Positions 34,426-45,955 of a stretch of DNA of 64,000 nucleotides are shown piece after piece. A model generated the notes under the pieces. It saw only the letters and a program-made list of their open reading frames with translations, searched no databases and was not told the DNA's origin. Source of the stretch: Bursaphelenchus xylophilus (taxonomy: Eukaryota; Nematoda; Chromadorea; Rhabditida; Aphelenchoididae); the NCBI GenBank assembly GCA_904066235.2, contig CAJFCV020000003.1, positions 744,001 through 808,000 on the forward strand. Reading direction: 5' to 3'. The stretch's first letter is position 1. Every line of letters begins with the position of its first letter. The position numbers and the translations under genes are program-made.

Positions 34426-35964
34426 ATTTGACGATGATTATTTTATGAGTAACGCTTGCAGCTCGAAATCCCAGGGGTTTGAAAGCAAGCTTACATTTAG
34501 TATTTCGCCGGAATAATTAGCGATTCTGAGCGCGGCAATGGAACCGTTCAACCGAATTTCTTAATTCCATTGACGTCCTGAAAAACATTTTCAAATTTCT
34601 TGGCAAATAAACAAATAGCGCCGCAATGTTTTGAAGTCCGAATTCGGTCAAGCTGTTGTTGAATTGGGCCCATAATGGAGCCGAAATTTTGCAAAGAACG
34701 GCTGAAAAGGTTGTACTTTTCTTGCCTGTCTCTTCCATAGTATCTGGTCCGCAAAGGTCGTTGAATAAGCGGGACAACAAAGCGCAAGCCACGGCTTTCG
34801 ATAATTAGTTTATAGACCAGATTAATCAGCCGTGTTTTCTTAAAAGGGGAGCAACTCCAAGAGCGACGCTCATATTTTGATGGAATTTAGCACTAGTTTA
34901 GAGAATTTTCTTCTACGTGCGAGACTCCTAGCTCTCGTTTTGTTGAACCGACCGAGATTTTTGGGTCAAAAGTTGGCGAAAAGAAGGCTAGGAGAAGGCT
35001 TATAATATGTTTGTTTGTAGGAATAATAAGACTGACTTGGTTCTAGGATATCTGTCACCTATTCTGAGGTATTCTAGTAAAATCCAATCAATAATATCTT
35101 GATAAAAGTTACGAATCTTAGTTTTTTGCACCAAATTTTGGTTTTTATATGTTACGATAAGCTAGGGTACAGAAAAACAACGTTAGTAAAAGATAAAAAT
35201 AGACAAAGTGGAAATGTTCCAAGCCTTTGCCAAGTCGCCGCCGAGCCTTCGCCGAGCGTCCGCCGATTATCCAAAGGCTTGGCCAGGCCTTGTGAGCTCT
35301 TTGAACAACCTTTTTTTGGGTATCCACCCTGCCGTACGCCCCATGTCGATCGATTTAATGTTAACCCGAACGAACTGTCGTCTACCCGAAAAGTCGGAAC
35401 GCACCGATTTTCGGGGCAAACATGCTCCGACTTCAAGAGGTTGTAGCCGCCTCAGTTCGCACAATAAAATTTTGCTATTTCATACAGAAAGATTTACTTC
35501 GCTTACAAACACATGTTCCAAAAACAAAGTCTCTGCGCTCCCTCCGCCGAAAGTTATAGCCTCCGACTTTCCTTCAAGTGTTTTTGTATGCTATCCTGTA
35601 CAACTTTCGCTCTTGTTAGCCCGACTCTTTGTTTTTCGATGCGTTTTCTTCGACAAATATGTTCATCCGATGACGTTACTTCCTCAATACAATCTATTTA
35701 TCATCGCACCTCCACACAACGGTTGTTTTCTTGGCCACCGATGTTCAAAACATCACAGTGATGTTTGTTGGGTAACCGACATTTCGTGACATTACTGCCG
35801 ATGAGGCCGGAGAGCTTGCGGCGCTAAGTACTTTACAATTTTATGGGCTGGAAACTTCTTGGAAGTGCTTTTTAGGCTGTTAAAGGGCTTAAAATTAGGG
35901 AATTTTGAAGTTATTGCGCGTTTTGTTTCAAAATTTGAATAAAAAAAATGTTGCTGTAGCTTTC

Positions 35965-36118
35965 TTATTCTGCCGGGAAAATAATGAGCTTTATGTCGTG
36001 CCAATCACGTCGATGAAGAGAAAATCAGTTTGATTTTGTCGCGAAGACAATTCATTTTCTCGACGGCGATGCGATGTTTGGTGCGACAGATGGCTCATTA
36101 TTTTCCCGACGGACTGAT
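35965..36118 (+). mobile_element. MITE-1A, full length
   Basis: TTATTCTGCCGGGAAAATAA to TATTTTCCCGACGGACTGAT; immediately followed by a MITE-2. Confidence 0.85.
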
Positions 36119-36120
36119 GC

Positions 36121-36371
36121 TACAGTGAGGGACGGGATCCAATGGCAAAAAACGACTTATTTTGCATCCCGGAAGGGACCAAAATGTCTCCAAACCCTTC
36201 CCTTCTCTAAACTAAAAAACCCCGATTTGAAGAGCCCGCCTTGAAGGAAAGGGCGCGCTTTTCAAAGCGGAGTTTTTTAGATTAGAGACGGGAAGGGTTT
36301 GGAGTCATTTTGGCCCCTTCCGGGATGCAAAAGGAGACGTTTTTTGCCATTGGATCAGGTCCCTCACTGTA
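36121..36371. mobile_element. MITE-2, full-length hairpin
   Basis: TACAGTGAGGGACGGGATCC to GATCAGGTCCCTCACTGTA. ~110-bp arms pair almost throughout and are highly similar to 50128-50378. Confidence 0.92.
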
Positions 36372-37852
36372 GTATAAACTTGTTGCAATTTTTTCTTTCA
36401 TGTGAGATAGCAATATACATTTATAAGGGCTTTCAACTGAATTACCCGTGAATGAAATAAAAAAAGGCGCTTTTATGGCGAGTTTCTAAAAATGTAACTC
36501 CCAACATGTTTCGCGGCTAATCCGGCTGATTAACGTGGGATTAGGTGCATTTTTTGCAACTCTAATTTTAGAAAGGCCTAAGACTGCAGAAGCGGGAGCT
36601 TGCAGGATAAATTAGGATTGTCTTAGGAGCTTTGGAAGTATTTAGACAGGTTTTATTGCATCGCGGTTGGCTGTACGAACGAGAGTACACTTTACTTCAG
36701 ACGTTTTTTCTGAAAACCAAAAGGCTTTTTTCCTCGCACATTTCGTTTCCTAAGCCGTAGAAAACGCGATTCAAAAGTAGCTGAACTGGACCTTTAAGGA
36801 AGTGCGTAACGCCTTCCACTGGCCCTTAATCCTCTATAGCCCACACTTTGCCCATCAATAGGTATGAAAGACCATTTGGAGGAGCAGAAATTACCGTAAC
36901 GTGACGTTGCTTCCTTGAAAGCATTGTATATGGAAATGGCTCTCCATTCGAACGTCTTTCTCAGCCTTGCATCCGGTAAATACGCTTTTCCTGTTTAGAG
37001 ATCATTCTTAGAGGTTACTTTACAAAGTCTTGGGCCGTTATATAATGTTTAGGTTATATATAGCACAAAACTTGTGTAAATCATGTCTGTCCAGAAAATG
37101 CGTCAGGATGACCCCCATTAAAAAAGAACCAGTGGTATAAAAAACGGTCGTATATGTCTAGTAGTAGCCACAGGAGTACCCACAAAAAAAGTAAGTTCGT
37201 ATCTTTCCCTATGCGAGATTTGGATGACGGATTTTCTGGATTCTTTTGGATTTTTCCCCCGGCTAAAAGTTTTGCAGTGCCAGAAATTTTTTGACATGCT
37301 TCATGGGGTACTTCTACCCATATTCAGCCGTTCTTTGTACCACCGACCCTTTTTAAATGGGTGTCATCATGACAGATTTTCTGGACACAAAGGTTTATAA
37401 GCCTAGAGCCTTTGATATACAGAGATGCCTTTTTTTCCAATTAGTCTACTGTACATTTGGCCTTGTTTTCCACGCATAAATTGTTTTTACAAAGAAGAAA
37501 TCGTATTAAAACATTTAATTACACATTCAGCGTCAATCGTGCCTTCGGCCCTTTACAATTCACAATTACTTTGGCATTCCAACCTGTAGATTTCTGCATG
37601 CCGTGTTTTTTAAAATAACGCGGGCTTGAATTACTGCGTAAAAGGGGCAGGATGGAATTTCAGGCCTTCTAAAGGCTTGAATTTGGCCTTTCAACGCCAT
37701 ACGATGACTTGCTAGAGGTTGAAAGATTTTTTTTTGAGATTTTTCACTTTGTATTTTGCTTAATTCTGCCGTTAGTAGAACGTTTTAATAACCTCAAATA
37801 AGAATGCCGTTCTCCAAAACTACAGTAGGCCATTTGCAGAGAGATCCACGAG

Positions 37853-38416
37853 ATGTCCCGCTTACTGGTTGGGTTGTTGGCGGTGCTTGTGTTTGTTGCG
37901 ACGTCGGAAGCGTTGATCACGTACAACTGGCAGCAGCCCGTCCATCTGGAGCAGTTCTTCAAGCATCGCCCCGAATATCAGACCAATCTCGAAAAGGTGG
38001 GCGAAAACGCATCGCACGGGCGACGCAGTCATTTTCGCGGCCTAAATTCCGAGTGCAAACGTAAATATAATTCTGTAGGGAAAATAAAGGGCACAATGTC
38101 GCTGCGCCCGTCATGTCGCTGAAATGAAAAGCAATTTGATTTTGCCACCCCACAATTCACTTTCTCAGCGGCGATGCGTTTTCTAACATAAGCAACAAGT
38201 AATCCTCAACTAACTTGCGCCTTAAAGAAATGGCTTTCACTTTGATATCTGGTGTATTTTCAGAAAACGGCCGAACTTTTGAATTCAGTCGACACCCCCG
38301 AAGACTTCATCGACGAGAATCGAACACACGACCGGGAGACGGCTCGGGAGATCCTGCGAAAGAACGCGGATCCCAGGCAATTCTATGGCAATTATTTCCC
38401 TTGGACTATGATTTGA
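37853..38416 (+). CDS. Small secreted protein, 98 aa, unknown function
   Basis: Exons 37853-37996 and 38264-38416; 48 + 50 codons, phase 0. The start MSRLLVGLLAVLVFVATSEA is a clear signal peptide with a cleavage site after SEA, leaving ~78 residues: LITYNWQQPVHLEQFFKHRP.. and a charged second half ending GNYFPWTMI. No cysteines, so not a disulfide-rich effector. The 267-bp intron contains a MITE-1 copy. I do not recognise the family. The signal peptide and the clean splice with matching phase argue that it is real; it is isolated between the gene-poor stretch and the fucosyltransferase array. Confidence 0.7.
38070..38185 (+). mobile_element. MITE-1A, 3' end missing
   Basis: In the intron of the small secreted-protein gene. 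TTCTGTAGGGAAAATAAAGG, then the usual core to GGCGATGCG. Confidence 0.75.
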
Positions 38417-38484
38417 ACGTTGACAAAGTTGCGATCTGCTAAGCATTTTTATCTTCATCACCTTGGTGGAAAGAAATGCTAAAT

Positions 38485-38627
38485 TATCAGTCTGTCGGGA
38501 AAATAATGGGCACTCTGTCGAATCAAAAAAAATGAACTGTGTCGCAACAAAATCAAATTGCTTTTTACTTCAGCGACACGATCGGCGCAGCGACATTGTG
38601 CTCTATTATTTTCCCGACAGACTGGTA
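38485..38627 (+). mobile_element. MITE-1A, full length
   Basis: TATCAGTCTGTCGGGAAAAT to TTTTCCCGACAGACTGGTA, 69 bp after the secreted-protein stop codon. Confidence 0.88.
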
Positions 38628-38965
38628 GAATCATTTCCTCAAAAGATCAAAAGTTCGTTGCGTTTATGTTTGATGACAAATTATTCAACTGTTACTGTTT
38701 CCGTCTCCTCCGCGTGTTTTGAATTACAAACTCGATCTCCATTTGCCTGCTATGTTTGCCGTTTATAGTCGATTTTACATTTGAATAATTTATATTTCCC
38801 TCTTTTGATGTCATAATATAAAAACATAGTACTTGTTGTGTATAAACAAAGTAAAATATAATATGTTAGGATCATCTTTATCGATCGTAGCCACTAATGT
38901 TTGGCAGACCAAAGAAGTTCAGATTACCCGTAGATTTATTTTCATACCCTAAATTTCAAAAAATC

Positions 38966-41158
38966 TCAACGACTCAGAACGGCTTTGTTGTTCTTTAACA
39001 AATTTTCGGTGAAGTTTCGATCGCATGTTTTTCTATGGTTCCAAAATTCAGTGATATTTGTGTAAGTCTTGACCACTTTGTTCGTCCTCACGTATTGGCA
39101 AATCTTGCAGAACTGATCCTTCGTATTTACGACGCGTCGTTCATAGTCGTATTTCCACATCAAATGCTCGGCGTAGGCTTCGTCATTCGTCAACAGGAAT
39201 TTGATGTAGTTGGCAAAACTCTTGAGACTGCTGAAATTGAATGGCATGAAATTTTTTTTGTGGAGCCCATGAAAGTACATTTTTTTGGCATTCAAACTCG
39301 AAATTTCGCTTTTTTCAGTGACAATTTTCTTTGCGGCAACGAACTTGCTGGTGACAAAATTTTATGTTGTCTCCCCAGAATACTTACGCAAAGTCATCCA
39401 TTGCAATGAAAGACCTTGGAGGTGCGTTCCGATAGTACTCCTTCTTGAAAACAATGGGCACAAGATCATTGAATCTGTAGAACTTCTCGGTGACATAATC
39501 CAAGCAGATGGAATTTTCGAGCGACAAATAGAACCTGTATTTTTCCGAATTCTCCTTGAAACAGTATTCGTCGCACGACCGGTTGCCGCATTTGCCGTAC
39601 AGATCAATATCCAGATATCTGAAATTTTTATTATTGACAAGTTTAAGTAATGTCAGGCGAATGTCGCTACGCCGATTGCGTCGCTGAAGTGAAAAGCAAT
39701 TTGGTTTTCTCGCGACACAATTCATTTTCTCGGCGGTGATACGATTTTCGATGCTCATTATCTTTCTGTCAGACTTTAAGAAATCTGCAAAAAACTTGAA
39801 TGTCGTTGAAATCACTCCAGCGACTTTGCAAACGGAGTAGTTTACTTGCTGACAATGCCTACTTTTGGAGTTCTGCAATGACATCTTCCCTTTGGCTTGA
39901 TGTGATACATCGAGAGAAGACTTTGAAGACTCCTTTGCTCTTCTTCTGCTTTATCTCACGCAAAAGCTTTTTGTAATATTCTGCTCTCTAAAAAACAGCT
40001 AGAAAGTAGAGCCTTTAAATTATCAATTAGTATTTTCTTAAAGTGCATGGACATTTTCCTACATCGATTTCCTGCGATTTTGCTTGAAAATAGCCGTACG
40101 GATAGGGAATGTCCGAGTGCATCATAAAGGTGGATGTGGCGTTGAAGAAATTGTCCTTTAGGCTGTGCGTTCCCACTCTGGTTGGGGGCTCTCTTTCGTA
40201 CATGATGAATGTTTGATTTGTGCTGTATCTTGTGGGGTACGTTGAGTTGTAGTGAACTGAAAGACCTTTATACTGAAGACGTCTTGAGTTTATGCTGCTA
40301 ACCAACCGCTTCGAAAGTTTTCGACTTCTTTACAAGTAAATTCCGCCACTTACAAAGGTAGAATGGGAAGAAGAGGACTCCGTGCGAGGTGTTGAAGGTG
40401 CCACGGTCCATTGTGAACTCACACGTTGTGCCACAAACCTTGTGAACGGCTTCCAAAAAGCCGGTCTGATTGGGTGCTGAATTCCGTGGAGTCCACAGCA
40501 ATATCCTCGTCTTCTCCAATTCTATAGTGTGGTTTGCGATTTTCACATCATTTTCAGAAACCTGAAATCATTTCGAAGGTAGAAAAATGCGTCGCGACTT
40601 TTCTTTCGAGTAAGCACAACATTGATTTTTCCTATTTTTCTCGCTCGGTGAGCGGTCGGCTTTTCCTGGCCACCTATGCCGTTTCGGGCGCAAAGGATTC
40701 TGCCTGGGCCAGTAGCCAACAATCAAAAGGATTTCATGGCACTAGCAATCAACGTAAGGTCAATTCGGAGCGAGTGCCAAATGGAGCAATTCGAAAAATC
40801 GCTGGAAAAGCTAAGACGCGAGGAAGGAAGATGGGATCAACGGCTGATGGAATGGAAGCCGCTCTACAAATTGCCACTTCGACGCTCCAGACTCAGACGG
40901 ACCGACTATTTTCGAAAACACCATGGCCTACGATGGAGTGACCTTATACTGACTAGACAATGGAATCCCGACTGATACAATCCATGATTTTACATGTAAT
41001 TAATGTGAATAAATTCTTGAAAGCGCAAAATTAATCGTCATCGATTATAGGTTGCCTTATTGTTAACTTACAATATAAGACTGTTGAACCAAAAACAGAG
41101 TAACTGCCGCAATTGCCAGGAAAACAACAATCCGTATGTTCGTCTTGAAACATGACAT
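38966..41158 (-). CDS. GT10 alpha-1,3-fucosyltransferase F1
   Basis: Exons on the minus strand: ~41158-41071, 40561-40354, 40256-40063, 39987-39863, 39618-39388, 39230-38966; about 369 aa. The short first exon encodes a signal anchor (FLAIAAVTLFLVQQ-like). By my count it is 88 nt where 87 are needed, so that boundary is +/-1. Later blocks: ILLWTPRNSAPNQTGFLEAV; FFPFYL; IMYEREPPTRVG; MMHSDIPYPYGY; the GT10 signature RFYLSLENSICLDYVTEKFY (donor and acceptor site) with SFIAMDDF; and a C-terminal KDQFCKICQYVR with CxxC. It transfers fucose from GDP-fucose to N-glycan or LacNAc-type acceptors in the Golgi. A 99-aa open frame lies in its first intron on the other strand. Confidence 0.88.
39656..39780 (+). 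mobile_element. MITE-1A, partial
   Basis: F1 intron between exons 4 and 5. Has the core GTCGCTGAAGTGAAAAGCAA and a degenerate CTTTCTGTCAGACTTTAAG end. Confidence 0.75.
40676..40975 (+). CDS. Small basic protein candidate, 99 aa, nested in F1 intron 1
   Basis: Single exon on the strand opposite F1. Starts MPFRAQRILPGPVANNQKDF, with a middle helix-prone segment (ECQMEQFEKSLEKLRREEGR) and a basic tail ending LILTRQWNPD. An AATAAA lies 30-40 bp past the stop. The length, the charged helical character and the poly(A) signal suggest a real gene, perhaps mitochondrial or ribosomal in style, but I recognise no family. It could also be a chance frame. A short upstream frame MRRDFSFE ends at GTAAGC and might be a first exon. 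Confidence 0.4.
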   Translation: MPFRAQRILPGPVANNQKDFMALAINVRSIRSECQMEQFEKSLEKLRREEGRWDQRLMEWKPLYKLPLRRSRLRRTDYFRKHHGLRWSDLILTRQWNPD

Positions 41159-41322
41159 CTCGGAAAGCGTCTTTTGCTTCCAGAATTCATAGCGCTGGAA
41201 ACTTATCTTTTAATTTTAATTTCGCGTTTAGATGGTAGATAACGCAGCGCAGTTTAACCGCTTCTCGTTTCAAGTTATTATTTAGTGCACTTTGCGAAAA
41301 AAGTTTGAAGAAAAAATTCATG

Positions 41323-41460
41323 GAATGCCGGAAAATTGCATCGAAAGTCGTGTCTCCGCCGAGAAAATGGATTGCGTCGCGGCAAAATCAATATGCTTTT
41401 CACTTCAGCGACGCGGTTGGCACGGCGACATTTTGCTCATTATTTCCCCGACAAACTGAG
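41323..41460 (+). mobile_element. MITE-1A
   Basis: 5' end degenerate, 3' end CATTATTTCCCCGACAAACTGA; lies between F1 and the DxD transferase-like gene. Confidence 0.75.
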
Positions 41461-41491
41461 AATTGTGTACAACACATTTATCAACAATTTA

Positions 41492-42791
41492 TTATCCAGG
41501 ATGATAATGGTTAAGCTCAACAAAAGTGGCGTTAACAAGTTTGGACGCCCGATTTCGATACTCCACCAACGGTTTCATCTGCTCTTCAGTCAAGACTTTC
41601 TTATAAAATTCGCGCGTACTGTTCCATACGCCATCATCGTATATGTCTGGCTTGATGTGCGCATCATCGTACTGGTCCAGGTCGGCGCTCGCAATAATCT
41701 GCGGCGTCCAGTCCGACCTTCGATCCAGCCTTTTTTGGGCTCTATGAGTTGTGACGAGCTTTGCGTAATCCTTATTTCGTTGCGTCATTCTGCCGAATTG
41801 AAGGCCGAATACTGCTTGATCAAGGAACCACATATAGCTCTTGTCATGGGGGCGGTCAAAGAGTTCGTTGTCAAACACCGCGTTCGTTTTTGCTTCGATG
41901 TATGGACCATCCGCAATATCTTCTGGGTGAATATCTGAAAAATGAATCTCATTATTGGCCGTAGTGATATTAGTATCTTCATAAAGCGCTCGGCATTTGT
42001 CTTAAAATATTACCCATCACTTCCTTCCACCATTTGACTGTCATAGCAATGGTTCCCATCGGGTACTGGGGGAATCTCTCCTTCTTCCATATGACGTCGG
42101 CACAACAATGAGGGTTGAAGAAGGCAATTTCTTTCCCTTCAGCTGGTTTCGGGACATGATCCTTCAACCTGAGCGGGAAATAGTCAACATCGGAGGTCAT
42201 CAAGATGGTACTGTTGTCTAGATTCTGCTGAACAAAGTCTGTGGCTGCGGCATAGTTTCGAATATTTTGCGCAAAGTTGTTGGACTTCAGTTTTTGGTTT
42301 TTGAGGAAGATTAAGACGGCCTGAAAGCATAGGTTAAACTCTCCAGAGCGGGCAGCAAGCGCCTTCTTCAATAATATCTCATTTGTGGATACAGTGCTCA
42401 AAGTGCGACGCTCAGATTCTGATGAAACTTGGCGCACATTTAGAGCAATGTTTTCTATGACATATACAAGACTGCTAGCTCTTTACAGGCTCATCAATCG
42501 CAAACGGCTCCGTACCCCCAATCTCTGCAGCTGACTGACCGCTTCTTTCGTCGCATTACTCTTCCGATATTCCTCCTCCGTTCCGCAGAGCATCACAATC
42601 GACGTGAGGTTCATATTCAGCCAAAACTGCACGGCAAAAGGTGCTGAGAGCAGGTAATGCAGATTTGTGTCCGATGACATGACAACGTATATACTCGCGG
42701 CGTCTTTTCCTCCCTCAATTTGGGCCTTCGTTGCGGGTTGGAACAGAAATTTGTGAGCCAAATACAGTGCTACCGCCGCTATGCAAACCAT
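41492..42791 (-). CDS. GT-A-like type II membrane glycosyltransferase, family not recognised
   Basis: Minus-strand exons 42791-42516, 42320-42014, 41934-41492; 341 aa, exact phase. The N-terminal MVCIAAVALYLAHKFLF is a signal anchor. Then IYVVMSSDTNLHYLLSAPFA and FWLNMNLTSIVMLCG, like the first strands of a nucleotide-sugar fold; STILMTSDVDYFPLRL with a DxD; and FFNPHCCADVIWKKERFPQY. The last exon has FLDQAVFGLQFGRM and DWTPQIIASADLDQYDD. The order (membrane anchor, Rossmann-like start, DxD, later acidic blocks) fits a Golgi glycosyltransferase, but that is inference. The open frame runs upstream into MITE sequence, so an earlier start near 42935 is unlikely. A competing donor (GTAAAG at 42486) does not keep the frame. 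Confidence 0.7.
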
Positions 42792-42906
42792 AAACGTCCT
42801 GAGCAGAAGACGATGGGCATTCCTAAACTGTTCCAATAGTACGTAGCTGACCAAAACTGCCTCCCTTCCCCTACCATTTTTTCCTTCGCACCCTTGCCTG
42901 GGGGTA

Positions 42907-43034
42907 TGAGCATAATGTCGCTTCGAAAATCGCATCGCCGCCGAGAAAATGAATTCTCAAAATCATGCTGCTTTTCACTTCAGCGACGCGATTGGCGCAG
43001 CGACATTACACTCGCAATTTTCCCGACAAACTGC
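42907..43034 (+). mobile_element. MITE-1A, 5' terminus lost
   Basis: GAGCATAATGTCGCTTCGAA core to ATTTTCCCGACAAACTGCTA, just upstream of the DxD transferase-like gene. Confidence 0.8.
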
Positions 43035-43179
43035 TACATGACGCTGTAATAAGATTTTCTTACCTTAAAATGTCCGTGGCAACCTTCCGTGCTTCTGATG
43101 ACGCCAGCAAGGGTTCATCGGAACTAAATTCCGGTGGTATTGTGATCATTGACTTGGAGAACACCGTGCGACCCAGAGC

Positions 43180-43312
43180 CATCAGTCTGCCTGGAAAATA
43201 GCGTGGATTTGTCGAGAAATCTCTAGTCGCAAGCGCGCACCGAATCACCAGCCGTCGTAGAGCGATGATGGGCGATTCCGGAGACTCCACATTACTTTTC
43301 CGGCAGACTGAT
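43180..43312 (+). mobile_element. MITE-1B
   Basis: CATCAGTCTGCCTGGAAAAT..GTGGATTTGTCG to ATTACTTTTCCGGCAGACTGAT. Confidence 0.85.
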
Positions 43313-43549
43313 ATCTAAGCCGAATCCGCCGGAAATAACACCGCAAGAGAGTGAAGTCAAGATGACGTTTCTAATTCAAGTTTTTTGAAACGTCATATGT
43401 ATTATGTTCCCGTCAGGGACGATAAGAGATACGATGAGAGATTAAGAAATTAAGAGTAAAAGTGGTAATCAAAGACTCAAGAAGAGGCAGTTTTTGTGGT
43501 ACTACATATTTTTGAAAGCAAAAACCTAAAGAGGAGTAAAATTCGCATA

Positions 43550-45627
43550 ATGGAGAATATGTTGGATATTCACAGTATCCTTCGTAGTAATGTTCCGCGG
43601 CGCAAAATTACTCAGCGGAATAAAGTCGGAGCCGTCCTAATTTTCATTCTTTTTATTGTGCTTTGCAGTTGGAATGTGAGTCAAAATGAGCTTGTTTATC
43701 GACAGACTGCAATTATAAGCTTACCCCAGCTGTGTATTTCCCGTTTTTAGTCTCCGTTTTCCCGCAACAGATCAACGATTCGAAATCCGGCAACAAAGAT
43801 ATTGATGTGGACTCCTCGTGGACTAGGAGGCGGTGAGCTTGGTTATCTGCGCGGGGTAAATCGCATGTGTGGCCACAAGTGCTACGTGACCATGGACAGG
43901 AGAGCGCTGTCAACCGCTGACGCGGTGATATTCTTCCCCTTCTATATGAGTAAGTGCACTTTTATGAAGTCTTTTAGGAAGCTCTCACTTCAGCGATCGG
44001 CGGAGCGACATTATTCATTATTTTCCCGACAGACTGATAGGAGTCTAAAAGACGAATTTTCAGGGAATTTCAGCGCTATTTATCCGACACGAACAAACCC
44101 TGATCAGTATTTTGTATTTTGGGAACACGAAACGCCGGTCCGATATCCGGAAAAGAATGTAACGTAAGTTTTTTTGGCCACAACTTCCCAAAGCTGAGCC
44201 AAAGGAGGCATTGCGCCCCGATATCAATGTCTGCCGGAAAAATAATGAGCACAAAGCCATGCCTAATCTATGATATACTAGAGGGCAATACGCAGAAATT
44301 AGAGGACAGAGTGAGAAAAATTCAATGACATCGATTTGGTCGTCCTGTCCGATGCCACAGAGTGCTCATTGTTTTCCCGACAGACTGATCAGTGCGTCAA
44401 AAAGCCTTGGTATGATTGGCACCTTAATTGAGAACTTTCCAGATTCCCAAAAAACTACTTCAACGCCACAGCTACTTACAGCCTCTCAGCTGACATCCCA
44501 ATACCCTACGGGACCTACGAACCGATAGCACGGAATATGACGGTAAAACCTTTCGTCTGATATCGGTTTGTCGGGAAAATAATAAGCACGCATCGAAAAT
44601 AAAAAGAACCTCATTTTGCTTTGTTGTGCTCATTATTTTTCCGACGGATTAATATCTTATGACAACGTTTTAGAAAGAAGAATACTATGAGCATCTACTG
44701 GAGGAGATTGGAAGGAAGACGCGAGGAGTTTATGCGGTCTATTCTCACTGCGAAACGGAAAGTGGCAGAGAGCATGTCATACGGAATCTACAAAAGTAAG
44801 CATTCTGACATACGATAAAACCCATGGTGCTTCGGAATCTTTTGATTTTTTCGTATCGCCTTTCAACACTTTTTGATGAGGTCTTGTGTTCATAAAGCTC
44901 TCCACCTCGCTTTGCTATTAGTTCGTCGGGGAAATAATGTGGATTCATCACGCCATGGAATCGCTCATCGCTTTGCGACGGCTAACCGTGGCTAGGGATT
45001 TGTTGTGCGCTGCGAAAAGTCCACATTATTTTCCCGACAGACTAATAAAATCTGAAACACCCCCATTTTCAGGTACATCAACGTTGATGTCTACGGACAG
45101 TGCCGAGGAGGAATTGCTTGCGACCGGGAATGCTACAACAGAAATAAGGAGAACTACCGCTTCTATCTTTCCTTTGAAAACTCCGTGTGCAATGACTACG
45201 CCTCGGAAAAGTTCTTCAACTTCAACACGCTGATCCCCATTGTTTTGAAACGGGAGTACTACAAACGCCATCCTCAACACTCGTTTATTGCTGTGGATGA
45301 CTTTGGGTGAGTGCCATAAAGTTGTCGTATGTACAAGGCGACCAGAAAGCCATCATATAATCTTTATTTAGAAGCCTGAAAGAGCTTGCCGACTACTTGA
45401 ATCTCCTCTCCATGGACGACAAAAAATACGCAGAGTATTTGACGTGGACGTACGACAAGCGACGAAAGCCGAGAGGACGACACATCATGCTGTGCGACGT
45501 CTGCGATTATGTCAGTAAGCGTCCGGCACGGAAGATATACTCGGATATTGACGACTTTGTCGATCTAGGACGCAGTTGCGACTTGAATTTTAAGCGAGAC
45601 GTCATTGAAGGTCGTATTCTTCAATGA
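43550..45627 (+). CDS. GT10 alpha-1,3-fucosyltransferase F2
   Basis: Exons 43550-43675, 43751-43949, 44064-44163, 44443-44542, 44674-44795, 45073-45306, 45372-45627; 378 aa, exact phase. Type II anchor VGAVLIFILFIVLCSW, then KILMWTPRGLGGGELGYLRG, FFPFYM, YFVFWEHETPVRYPEKN, YFNATATYSLSADIPIPYGT, the GT10 signature RFYLSFENSVCNDYASEKFF, IPIVLKREYYK, HSFIAVDDFG and a C-terminal MLCDVCDYVSKRP with CxxC. Conserved metal and donor-site residues are present, so it is probably active. The only array member on the plus strand; by sequence and exon 5 length (122 nt) it pairs with F4, while F1 and F3 (125 nt) form another pair. Three introns contain MITE-1 copies. Confidence 0.9.
43984..44041 (+). mobile_element. 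MITE-1A, 3' end fragment
   Basis: F2 intron 2; CACTTCAGCGATCGGCGGAG to ATTTTCCCGACAGACTGATA. Confidence 0.8.
44229..44390 (+). mobile_element. MITE-1A with altered interior
   Basis: F2 intron 3; GTCTGCCGGAAAAATAATGA to TTTTCCCGACAGACTGATCA. Confidence 0.8.
44562..44654 (+). mobile_element. MITE-1A, internally deleted (~93 bp)
   Basis: F2 intron 4; ATATCGGTTTGTCGGGAAAA to TATTTTTCCGACGGATTAAT. Confidence 0.8.
44917..45047 (+). mobile_element. MITE-1B, full length
   Basis: F2 intron 5; ATTAGTTCGTCGGGGAAATA..GTGGATTCATC to CCACATTATTTTCCCGACAG. Confidence 0.85.
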
Positions 45628-45904
45628 TTTGAAAGAAAATCTACTTTGTGATGTTGAATTAGATCTCGGATGATAAGAATAACGGTTTTTTGTTGTCATA
45701 CAGCTCGCTTTTTTTGAATTTTTTTTCCAATAAACGGTTTTTAATTTTGGCGCAATGTTCTATCTTAAAACTTTGAAACTCTAATTTCGCAAAAATCAGC
45801 ATTCATTTCGAGGAGATTGAAGATTACGCGGCATTTCTCTGTCTGACCCTAGCATCATGAGAAATGACGCCTTTTTTCAGCCAAATTTTTTGCTGTTTCT
45901 GGGC

Positions 45905-45935
45905 AAATCCACATTATTTTCCCGACAGAATGATA
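45905..45935 (+). mobile_element. MITE-1B 3' end fragment
   Basis: ATCCACATTATTTTCCCGACA then GAATGATA, about 20 bp beyond the F3 stop codon. Confidence 0.75.
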
Positions 45936-45955
45936 AATATTGGCCTGGCGAAAGG

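Larger units (their letters stand above)
29073..37852. other. Long gene-poor stretch upstream of xbp-1
   Basis: AT-rich, with no protein I recognise; open frames here look random. Supported contents are the candidate promoter at 30726-30984, R2 pieces near 31.6 and 33.1 kb, the CCGGGC element at 32166-32623, MITE-1 pieces at 34.0-34.4 kb, repeat R4 near 34.86 kb, R6 near 35.2-35.4 kb, and back-to-back MITE-1A and MITE-2 at 35.97-36.37 kb. 36.4-37.8 kb shows nothing recognisable. Confidence 0.5.

Noticed and set aside
42791..42935. Upstream start for the DxD transferase-like gene
   Set aside because: The extension is translated MITE sequence; the Met at 42791 directly precedes the signal anchor.
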